Part shown: one piece after another, positions 57,094 to 64,000 of the stretch
How the letters are laid out: each line of letters begins with the position of its first letter
How positions within the stretch are numbered: the first letter of the stretch is position 1
From: PNAI01 sp035574295
Lineage (GTDB): Bacteria; Pseudomonadota; Alphaproteobacteria; Rhizobiales; Xanthobacteraceae
Length of the DNA stretch: 64,000 nucleotides
Direction of reading: 5' to 3'
NCBI GenBank assembly: GCA_035574295.1
Contig: DATLYX010000130.1
Location: forward strand, 33,266 to 97,265
Position numbers and translations under genes: made by a program
The notes under the pieces: model-generated
The model's database searches: none
Seen by the model: only the letters and a program-made list of their open reading frames with translations
What the model was told of the DNA's origin: nothing

Positions 57094-58076
57094 GGCGTTC
57101 CGTCCACGGCCGGCCTTTGCACGCCGACGCCGCGCCGTTGCCACAACGCTTGCAGCCGCTTACGCAGCAGAACACAGCCCGGCACAAGCCCGCGCGGCAT
57201 GAACATGATGACGATCACGAAAATTGCACCGAGCAGAATGTTCCAGCGCTCGATGTAAGTGCTCACCACGTTCTTCACCACCGTGATGATGAAGGCACCG
57301 ATGATCGGCCCCGAGAGCGTGCTGGCGCCGCCGAGGATTGCCATCAGCAGCACCTCGGCCGACTGCTGCAGCGAGATGGCGTGCGGGCTCATGAACAAAT
57401 TGTAATAAACATAGAGCATACCCGCGATCGATCCCCAGAACGACGCCATAATGAAAGCAAGCCACTGGATCATCCAGACATTGTGGCCGAGCATGGACAT
57501 GCGGCGCGGCTGGTCGCGCGTGCCGCACAGCGCCGCACCGAACGGCGAACGAATCAGCCGCCAGATGCAGAAGAGCGCGAAAACGAAGACGATCAGCGTG
57601 AAATAGTAGAAGCTCGCCGCCGAGTTGATGTCGATGCCAAAAGGTGCGGGACGGGCGGGAAGCTGGATGCCGTTGTCGCCCCCCGTGAGCTCGTTGGCGC
57701 GATAGGCGACACCCCACACAATCTGGCCGAGCGCAAGCGTAATCATCAAAAAGCCGATCCCCGAGGCGCGCAGCGCGAGCACGCCAAACAGCGCGCCGCA
57801 GGCGGTCGAGAACACAACGGCTATAAAAGCCGTCGTGAGCTGATCATAGCCGGCCAACACCAGCAGGATGGTTGTGTACCCGGTTAGCCCGAGAAAGGCG
57901 GCGTGGCCGAGCGACACCATGCCGCCATAGCCGAGCAGCAAATTGACGCTCAGAGCCAGCAGCGCGTAGATGAGGATCTGGCTCGCCAGGTTGACGTAGT
58001 AATCGTTGCTGATCACCCACGGTACCAAGAGCGCGCCGAGCGCAAGCAGAGGTAACCCAACCGCAGTGCGCGTCAT
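57090..58076 (-). CDS. livM: Branched-chain amino acid type ABC transporter permease LivM
   Basis: 328 residues with about ten helices. Typical blocks are ALLALSVNLLLGYGGMVSLGHAAFLGLTGYT near residue 40 and VGRGEEV-like coupling region IRSPFGAALCGTRDQPRRMSMLGHN at about 185. It overlaps the livH end by four bases and the livG start by four. It forms the channel with LivH. Confidence 0.94.
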   Translation of the reverse strand: MTRTAVGLPLLALGALLVPWVISNDYYVNLASQILIYALLALSVNLLLGYGGMVSLGHAAFLGLTGYTTILLVLAGYDQLTTAFIAVVFSTACGALFGVLALRASGIGFLMITLALGQIVWGVAYRANELTGGDNGIQLPARPAPFGIDINSAASFYYFTLIVFVFALFCIWRLIRSPFGAALCGTRDQPRRMSMLGHNVWMIQWLAFIMASFWGSIAGMLYVYYNLFMSPHAISLQQSAEVLLMAILGGASTLSGPIIGAFIITVVKNVVSTYIERWNILLGAIFVIVIMFMPRGLVPGCVLLRKRLQALWQRRGVGVQRPAVDGTP

Positions 58077-58933
58077 GGCAGCGCTCGTCCGAACAGGCCC
58101 TGTGGCACAAACACCAGCACGAGCACCATGGGCAGGAAGAGGATGAAGTAGGCGAGGTCAGGGAAGAGCGCGATGCCGAAGTTGTAAAGGAAGCCGACGA
58201 CAAAACTGCCGACAAAGGCTCCAAGCAGGCTGCCGGCCCCGCCCAGGATCACGACGATAAGGGCAAGCGGCAGCATGTCCGCGTCTAGGCCCGGATAAGC
58301 GTTTAGGATGGGCCCGCCGAAAGCTCCGGCTGCGCCCGCGAGGACCGCGCCAAGCAAAAAGACGATGGTGAATAACAAGGAGACCGGGATTCCCACCCCG
58401 CGTGCCATCTCCATGTCGTCGACGCCGGCACGGATCATGGCGCCAAGCCGCGTGCGCTCCATCAGCACATAAAGGACGACGGCGGCAACAAGCGCGATCG
58501 CGACCACTACAAGGCGGTAGGTGGGAAATGCGAATCCCCCGAGAAGCAGCGGCGGTCGCAGCGAAGGCGGCGCCGGCACGGTCCACGGATCGCCGGTCCA
58601 CAGCAAGAGGCACACGTCGGCAATGATGAAGGCCACCCCGAGCGTCACCAACACTTGGCCCTGAATGTTTCCCGCTAAAGGCCGCAGGATGAAGCGCTCC
58701 AGCGCAATCCCGACGAGGCCGACACCCAGGCCAGCAGCGAGCACTGCCAACCAGAAATTACCGCCAAAATAGACCACGGTCGCGCCGAGGTAGGCGCCCA
58801 GCATGAAGAAGGCGCCATGGGCGAGATTTGGGATCCGCATCAATCCGAATGCGAGTGAAAAACCCGACGACAAGAGAAACAGCAAGGCGCCGAAAGCCAC
58901 GCTGTTCAGCGTCTGAACGATCCAGAACTGCAA
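58073..58933 (-). CDS. livH: Branched-chain amino acid type ABC transporter permease LivH
   Basis: 286 residues from a TTG at 58933 (MQFWIVQTLNSVAFGALLF) with GGGGGAAG upstream. Upstream TTG and GTG starts would add up to 14 residues without family similarity. About eight helices, with SGFSLAFGLMRIPNLAHGAFFMLGAYLG and the coupling loop RTRLGAMIRAGVDDMEMARGVGI. It lies 90 bases after livK. Confidence 0.93.
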   Translation of the reverse strand: MQFWIVQTLNSVAFGALLFLLSSGFSLAFGLMRIPNLAHGAFFMLGAYLGATVVYFGGNFWLAVLAAGLGVGLVGIALERFILRPLAGNIQGQVLVTLGVAFIIADVCLLLWTGDPWTVPAPPSLRPPLLLGGFAFPTYRLVVVAIALVAAVVLYVLMERTRLGAMIRAGVDDMEMARGVGIPVSLLFTIVFLLGAVLAGAAGAFGGPILNAYPGLDADMLPLALIVVILGGAGSLLGAFVGSFVVGFLYNFGIALFPDLAYFILFLPMVLVLVFVPQGLFGRALP

Positions 58934-59023
58934 CGACTTCCCCCAAACCTGTGGAGCCACGCCCCGGCGCCGCAAGGACGGCGCGGTGTCTCGCCTGCGC
59001 CGCCCGCGCGGACGGCCGTAACG

Positions 59024-60277
59024 TTACTTCTCGAGATAGCGGGCCGGAGGCCAGTCGCGGGAATAGACGGGATTCTTGAGAAACTCGTCCTTATTGTAGG
59101 TCCAGAACTGGCTCACGTTCGGATAGGTCTTGATCACGGCGTTGACGTATTTGTTTCCCCTTTTTTGCACTTGGCGGATGTAGATGTTGCCGACGACATT
59201 GCCGAACTCGTCGAAGTGGCATGGACCGCGAATCGAGTTGGTCAGCTTGACCCCGCGGATCGCCTTCTGGAAGGTCTCTTTGTCCTCGACATTTCCGGCC
59301 GCCGCCTTCACCGCCGCCTCCAGGACTTCGCCGAAGAGATAGCAGGTGGCCGCATAGACGCCTGGGTCGACCTTGTAGTCGCGGTTCATCAGCTCGACGA
59401 ACTTCCTGTTTTCGGGGAACTCGAGCTCGGCCGAATACCAGTTGCCGGTATAAGCGCCCATGCCGTCCTCGCCGATCTGCTGGATCAGCGACTCGTCGAT
59501 CGGAGTGAAGCCGCCGACCAGCTTGAACTTGCCTTTGAGTCCGTATTCGGCGATCTGGCGCACGATCTTGAGCCCGTTCGACCCGGCCTGGCCGATGTAA
59601 AAGGCATCAAGATTGGGCTTGAGCGCGGAAAGATAGGTGCCGTAGTCGGGGGCGTTGAGCGGAGGCCACAGCTTCTGCACCACGCGCCCGCCGAGGTCCT
59701 CGAACACACGTTGAAAGCCGGCAACGTTCTCGTGTCCGAAGGCGAAGTCGTCCGCGGTGGTGGCCGCGCGCCTGGCACCAAGATCCTTAAAGGTGAAGTC
59801 CGCAATGGCGTGACTCGGCTGCGCGGAGGTGGCGCCGGGCCGGGTGAACCACGGATTGGCCTTGCGCTGGGTGAGGTCTTCGGCGCCGGCGAGCGCCAGC
59901 GTTGGCATGCGGTACTGGCGGATCAAGTCGTCGATGGCGAGCGCCTCGAAGGCGGCCAGCGGGCCGAGCACGACATGCACGTTGAAGCGTTCCACGAGCT
60001 CCTGCATCTTGGTACGGCACACAGCCGGATTGCCGGTCGTGTCCGAGACGGTGAGCTCGACCCTGCGGCCCGCGATCGTGTTGTTGCGGTCCTTAAGATA
60101 GGTGAGGAAACCCTGTTCCATCTGCAGACCGCCCGACGCCAAGGGGCCGGTTTTGACGAGCAGGAACCCAATGCGAATAGGAGCAGGCTGCGCCTGGACA
60201 TAGGGCGCCTTTACGGCGGCAACGCTTGCGCCTGTCGCCAACAGGCCCTTGAGGACGGTTCGACGTTTCATCGACAT
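59024..60277 (-). CDS. livK: Substrate-binding protein of the Liv-type ABC transporter
   Basis: 417 residues. The N-terminus MSMKRRTVLKGLLATGASVA is a twin-arginine-like signal (RRTVLK) ending in VQAQ. A type I periplasmic binding fold follows: IRIGFLLVKTGPLASGG, VELTVSDTTGNPAVCRTK and HVVLGPLAAFEALAIDDL. The ligand pocket does not identify the substrate. It is the first gene of the operon and has a strong ribosome binding site (GGGAGGGAGG) and a hairpin leader. Confidence 0.92.
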   Translation of the reverse strand: MSMKRRTVLKGLLATGASVAAVKAPYVQAQPAPIRIGFLLVKTGPLASGGLQMEQGFLTYLKDRNNTIAGRRVELTVSDTTGNPAVCRTKMQELVERFNVHVVLGPLAAFEALAIDDLIRQYRMPTLALAGAEDLTQRKANPWFTRPGATSAQPSHAIADFTFKDLGARRAATTADDFAFGHENVAGFQRVFEDLGGRVVQKLWPPLNAPDYGTYLSALKPNLDAFYIGQAGSNGLKIVRQIAEYGLKGKFKLVGGFTPIDESLIQQIGEDGMGAYTGNWYSAELEFPENRKFVELMNRDYKVDPGVYAATCYLFGEVLEAAVKAAAGNVEDKETFQKAIRGVKLTNSIRGPCHFDEFGNVVGNIYIRQVQKRGNKYVNAVIKTYPNVSQFWTYNKDEFLKNPVYSRDWPPARYLEK

Positions 60278-60585
60278 GAGTTTCCTCCCTCCCGATGATT
60301 ATGTCCGCCCTCATCCTGTGAGGGCGGAGTTCTCTGCATCATTGGAAAGCTACAGCAAGACAGTGGTCGCCGTCATCAGGGTTGCCGCGGTCACCGCGAC
60401 CGCCGTTTCCGACCACGGACCGCGGGCGCGGGCCTACCCGCGCAGACTCGCAAGCGGCCATGAAGCCTCATGCCCGACCCCGCCGGTCAAATCCCCACAG
60501 AGTTGGACTTGACTTCCCGATTGGCCCACAGCTCCTGCGGCCGCGCAGCGCTGCGACGATGCTCGGTCATCTTCCGCCATCGGGC
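60278..60585. other. Intergenic region upstream of livK
   Basis: 308 bases between livK and the IalB-like gene, both on the minus strand. Apart from the hairpin at 60304-60328 I see no gene or obvious repeat. It must hold the liv promoter. Confidence 0.45.
60304..60328 (-). promoter_or_regulatory. Leader hairpin of livK
   Basis: TCCGCCCTCA (60304-60313) pairs perfectly over 10 bases with TGAGGGCGGA (60319-60328). It sits about 27 bases before the livK ATG, just upstream of the ribosome binding site. It could be an operator or stabilise the 5' end of the mRNA. There is no T run. Confidence 0.4.
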
Positions 60586-61098
60586 CTATTCCCTGGCCAT
60601 CGCATCGAAGGCCTGGGCGAAGCCTTTGAAGGAGACCGGGATGGCGACGTCGCGCTGGGCGGCATCCTTGAATTCGAGGCGGCCCTGCTCGGTGCGGGTG
60701 CGGAATTTTCGGACGACCTCGTCCTTCAGGTCGAGGTCGGAGAAGCAGGCGGTCGGCACGCAGCGCTTGAAGATGCCGGCGAGCGGCGGTTCTTTCGGAT
60801 CGTAGACCAGCTTGACCCCGCCCGGCAGCCAGACATTGAGCGGCACCTGGAACACGATTTTCAGCGGCTCGTTCTTCGCCGCGCGGCCGATGGCGATCTG
60901 CGACAGGGGCTGCCCCTGCATCTGCACCACCTGCACGATCTCGCAGGATTTCTGCGGCGGGTTGCCTTGCGCCTCGCAGCGCACGGTCCAGTCGTCGTAG
61001 GAGGCGGTGGTGCGCTGGGGGGATTGTCCAAACGCATTGCCGGTATGGACCGTGAAAATCAGACCGGCGAGGACGCAAACAGACTTCGCAACGCGCAT
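60586..61098 (-). CDS. Invasion-associated locus B (IalB) family exported protein
   Basis: 170 residues from the ATG at 61098; a GTG three codons earlier directly abuts the preceding stop. A signal peptide ends in NAFGQ. The family pattern follows: SYDDWTVRCEAQGNPPQKSCEIVQ, VPLNVWLPGGVKLVYD, RCVPTACFSDLDLKDEV and VSFKGFAQAFDAMARE. It is a second member of the family of 15324-15821. Its start touches the stop of the giant GLUG exoprotein, so the two are probably cotranscribed, which hints at a cell-surface role. Confidence 0.88.
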   Translation of the reverse strand: MRVAKSVCVLAGLIFTVHTGNAFGQSPQRTTASYDDWTVRCEAQGNPPQKSCEIVQVVQMQGQPLSQIAIGRAAKNEPLKIVFQVPLNVWLPGGVKLVYDPKEPPLAGIFKRCVPTACFSDLDLKDEVVRKFRTRTEQGRLEFKDAAQRDVAIPVSFKGFAQAFDAMARE

Positions 61099-61107
61099 CA
61101 GGGCCAC

Positions 61108-64000
61108 TCAGCGAATTGTGACGGTTTGGAATCGATCCATCTTGAAGCTGGGCAACGGGAAGTTGGGTGGATGAACCACAGAGCCGGTTCCCGGATCGAT
61201 GATCACCTGTCCGCCGGTCCAGGGGTCGTTGGCGACGATCTTGCCGTCCGCCGTCACCGCCGTCGCGAGCATCCAGTGAGTCTCCGGGATGCCATCGCGT
61301 ATGATGGTGCCGCCGATAATCACCGGATTTCCTGAATTGATGAATCCCAGCACGAAATGATTACCGATTGTCGTTGTGCTGATTGGGGAGGAGGCAATTG
61401 CAAAGCTGGCTTCGCCGGCGCCGCGTGCAATCATTGCGTTTACGGCCGTCCACGAATCGGCTCCGGTCAGACTAGAGTCAAATTGGCTGATCGGAACAAA
61501 GGTGTTGCCGCCCACTGTGGCCACTGCGGCATTGTAATTAACGGTCAACGTTTGCCCCGTTATGCTCGTGTAGGAATAAGTGTTGTTGTAGTTGATTTGG
61601 TAGCTGGGGGGCGCCAGCGGCGGCGGTGTCGGTGTGCCGGTTGGCAAGACTGGCGGCGAAGCAGGATTCTGCGGCGCAACTGTCAGCAGATAAGGATAGC
61701 CGCTGTTGAGCGCCAAGTCGTTTGGCGCCCAGACGTTGCCAAAGGCGAATCCCGCATAACTGGCCTGCTGTCGCGCCTCGACGGTGGAGAGCCCAGAGCC
61801 GCCGTCGCTTGCCGGCTGGCCGGTGGAGTCCTTGTCCCAGTAGGAATGCGTGATCACGCCAACTCGGAACGTAATTTGGGATTGGGTAAACTGAGGGATA
61901 GTGCTGTAAGTGAAATCCGTCAACGTATTGGAGCCAACCAGCCCGCCAACAATGCTGCCCGCGGGGGTCGTGGAACCAACAACCAGTCCGCCAGTGCTGC
62001 TACCGGCGGGGGCCTGCACAAGGCCCGTGGCATATACCTGATCGATTGTGCCGGTGTTCAGGCCGACGAATCCGCCGATGAAGTTCTCAGTCACGAGGCT
62101 AAGAGCTGTTACCGCACTGAACGAGTATGACTTGGAAATGTTGTTGTGGTTAAGCCCAGTGAACCCGCCAATGAAAAGCTCTTGGCTTCCACCAGCGGTA
62201 ACCGCTCCCATCGAATAGCTCTCACTGATCACACCTCGGTTTCTTCCTACGAAGCCGCCAGCGAAACCCGTCATTCCGATGAAATTCGCGTTGACATTGC
62301 CGAGCGCATAGGCCTGATCGATTGTGCCGGCCGCCCGGCCAATGAATCCCCCTACCGTGCTGCCATCAACGCCCGCGGTCAAAATTGCATCGCCGGTCGC
62401 GTACGCAACACTAATCGCACCGTCGCTAACACCCACCAACCCGCCGACGAATGCAAAGTTGGTGCCACTCGCAGTGCCGGTCGCGTAGGACCTGACGATT
62501 TGTCCGGTGGCCGAATTGGCTCCGACCAATCCCCCGGCGGCCGATGCGTTAGGAGGCCCCCCTTGGTTCCCTAGATTAACGAGCATGCCAGTGACTTGTA
62601 CCGGTCCGGCTGCATTGGAATCTGCAATCGGTCCCGAATTCCCGCCGACGAGACCGCCGGCACTGATACTCGAATTTGTGTTCGTGCTAGTTCCGGCGAT
62701 CCCTTCGACCTGTGCGCTGGCACTCGAAGTGGAGATGATGCCTTGATTATTTCCGACGAGTCCACCGACGGTGCTACCAATTGTTGAACTCGACAGGTCG
62801 GAACGGACTTGCCCACTCGCGCCGGATGCAGAGATTACCCCCGTACTTCGATTGAGACCTACAAGCCCCCCTGTCGGGTTAGCACCTATTGCAGATGCAG
62901 CCATAACAATGCTGTTCGAAGTTGAGGTCGTTACCGTCCCGAAGTTGTCGCCTACAAGGCCACCGCCAATCCAAGGACCCGAATTTGCGATCTGCACACT
63001 TGCAGATGATCCGGAGATTGATCCGGACCCGAGATTGCTCCCCACGAGACCGCCCATGGTTGACGAAGTATTGGGAAGAGTTATGGCGGACACTCCCGCA
63101 ATACTTCCCGCAACACTGGATTGCGCGATCGTTCCTGAACTGGTGCCTACTAGACCACCAACATTGACAGATAACGATGAGCTTAACGCGGTGATGGAGA
63201 TGTTGGTCAGGTGCACGTTGCTAATGTTGCCGCTTGAGGCAAGCGCTGCAAACAAGCCGACTCGCCGATCACTTGAAGCTATCGTTAGGCCGCTAATCGC
63301 ATGGCCCTGACCATTCAACGAGCCGGTGAATCCTGACGAGATCGAGCCGATCGGCACAAAGCCGGCGCCCGCATTCCACCCGGCCGTCGCGCTGGCGTCG
63401 ATGTTGCGGCCAAGCGCGTAGCTCCCGATCAGGTTGTTGCGGATGTTCTGCAGGTCATAGACGGTGTTGACCAGCATATAGGCTGTCAACATGCCGCCGC
63501 CGGCGATATTGCCGCTGAAATCGGTCGGGGTGGTATAGCTGAATGAGTTGACGCTGCTGTTGTCGTTGCCGCCGGGATTGTAGAAGATGGAAACCGTTCC
63601 TGTGGTGGCAATCTGATTGCCGGCGCCGAAGCTCACCGTGCCGACGCCGGTGCCGCTGTTGTCCGCCCGCAGCGTTACGGCCGCACCGCCGGTATTACTG
63701 ATGTTGGCGTTGACGATGACGTTGCGATAGGCGCTCAGCGTAAGAGAATTTCCGCTGTTCCACGAAATGTCGGCCGCAACGGTAATGTCGCCATCTCCGA
63801 CGCTTTGGCTGCCCGGGCCGCTCGTGCCTGTCGCCGTGGTCTGCACGATCAAATTGGAACCGGAGAGCCCGTTGACGATGGCGATGGCCGCGGCGGCGTC
63901 GATCAACAAGTTAAACGGATCGAGCAGCCAGTCGCCGGTGCGGCCGTTGGGCGCCGAGGTATCGACGCGCGCGCCGTTGATGTTGAGCGTCTGTCCCGAC
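61108..64000 (-). CDS. Giant GLUG-repeat exoprotein, C-terminal 964 residues (5' end outside the window)
   Basis: The frame stays open through the end of the window, so the N-terminus is missing. The visible part begins with NGRTGDWLLDPFNLLIDAAAA, typical of the passenger of filamentous-haemagglutinin-like exoproteins. It is dominated by GLUG-type repeats of the GGLVG-N-G-I-S-ATG form (about residues 200-680), Gly/Ser/Thr-rich and poor in Cys. A Pro-rich linker (PPVLPTGTPTPPPLAPP) leads to a compact C-terminal domain with GAGEASFAIA, IIGGTIIRDGIPETHWMLATAV and ANDPWTGGQVIID, which resembles a C39-like peptidase fold (His-Trp and Asn-Asp-Pro). It is likely exported by a two-partner or type I route; the secretion genes are not in view. 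Confidence 0.8.
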   Translation of the reverse strand, partial: SGQTLNINGARVDTSAPNGRTGDWLLDPFNLLIDAAAAIAIVNGLSGSNLIVQTTATGTSGPGSQSVGDGDITVAADISWNSGNSLTLSAYRNVIVNANISNTGGAAVTLRADNSGTGVGTVSFGAGNQIATTGTVSIFYNPGGNDNSSVNSFSYTTPTDFSGNIAGGGMLTAYMLVNTVYDLQNIRNNLIGSYALGRNIDASATAGWNAGAGFVPIGSISSGFTGSLNGQGHAISGLTIASSDRRVGLFAALASSGNISNVHLTNISITALSSSLSVNVGGLVGTSSGTIAQSSVAGSIAGVSAITLPNTSSTMGGLVGSNLGSGSISGSSASVQIANSGPWIGGGLVGDNFGTVTTSTSNSIVMAASAIGANPTGGLVGLNRSTGVISASGASGQVRSDLSSSTIGSTVGGLVGNNQGIISTSSASAQVEGIAGTSTNTNSSISAGGLVGGNSGPIADSNAAGPVQVTGMLVNLGNQGGPPNASAAGGLVGANSATGQIVRSYATGTASGTNFAFVGGLVGVSDGAISVAYATGDAILTAGVDGSTVGGFIGRAAGTIDQAYALGNVNANFIGMTGFAGGFVGRNRGVISESYSMGAVTAGGSQELFIGGFTGLNHNNISKSYSFSAVTALSLVTENFIGGFVGLNTGTIDQVYATGLVQAPAGSSTGGLVVGSTTPAGSIVGGLVGSNTLTDFTYSTIPQFTQSQITFRVGVITHSYWDKDSTGQPASDGGSGLSTVEARQQASYAGFAFGNVWAPNDLALNSGYPYLLTVAPQNPASPPVLPTGTPTPPPLAPPSYQINYNNTYSYTSITGQTLTVNYNAAVATVGGNTFVPISQFDSSLTGADSWTAVNAMIARGAGEASFAIASSPISTTTIGNHFVLGFINSGNPVIIGGTIIRDGIPETHWMLATAVTADGKIVANDPWTGGQVIIDPGTGSVVHPPNFPLPSFKMDRFQTVTIR

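Noticed and set aside
62771..63310. A 179-codon + strand frame with ELDRSERTCPLAPD-type peptide
   Set aside because: It is antisense to the GLUG repeats and mirrors their periodicity.

Overview
The window is high-GC DNA from an alphaproteobacterium, most likely a member of the Hyphomicrobiales near Bradyrhizobium, Rhodopseudomonas or Pseudolabrys. This rests on several lineage markers: a TIGR02302-type membrane protein, a plant/alphaproteobacterial glutamate-cysteine ligase, a 5-aminolevulinate synthase (C4 haem route), an F-type ATP synthase Fo operon with both b and b' subunits, IalB-family exported proteins, UPF0262, and the cox gene order ctaC-ctaD-ctaB-small ORF-ctaG-ctaE-DUF983-SURF1-thrC-M16 peptidase. 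There is no rRNA gene, so genus and species cannot be fixed.

Layout. 1-11.6 kb: the end of a TIGR02302 gene, three Tad-type pilus/secretome genes, gshA, a LysR regulator, a DUF1127 protein, a GT39-type membrane glycosyltransferase, a two-domain PAN protein and a 0.75 kb cluster of palindromic repeats. 11.6-15.8 kb: tldD, a Cys-rich membrane protein, a cupin, a 3-hydroxyisobutyrate-dehydrogenase-like enzyme and an IalB protein. 16.2-27.9 kb: the aa3 cytochrome oxidase cluster (interrupted by a CapA-family gene on the other strand), then thrC, an M16 peptidase, a GNAT enzyme and a lipoprotein. 28-31.3 kb: a HAD phosphatase and atpI-B-E-F'-F. 31.5-39 kb: small housekeeping and transport genes including mscL, an AbrB transporter, hemA, a cysteine hydrolase and a PAS-chemoreceptor-like protein. 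39-46.5 kb: tRNA-Thr, murA, DUF2948, hisD, UPF0262, infA, maf, an acyl-CoA synthetase, yacG and tRNA-Phe.

46.5-54.3 kb is an accessory island that starts at tRNA-Phe with a decayed integrase. It carries an mntA-hepT-HNH operon, an HD phosphohydrolase plus YwgA-like pair, and a broken helicase/Eco57I-type DNA methyltransferase. The methyltransferase gene is the most unusual locus in the window. A 424-bp element splits it: a four-helix-bundle (bIVS/S23-type) gene lies between 15-bp perfect inverted repeats of a CGGCAGT heptad. Three short hairpins of the same heptads sit in frame in the same gene, which looks like one autonomous element plus miniature derivatives. The arrangement resembles 23S rRNA intervening sequences moved into a protein-coding gene.

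54.3-64 kb: a GGDEF cyclase that abuts the helicase remnant, an XRE regulator, a complete branched-chain amino acid type ABC transporter operon (livKHMGF), a second IalB protein, and the 3' part of a very long GLUG-repeat exoprotein with a C39-like C-terminal domain.
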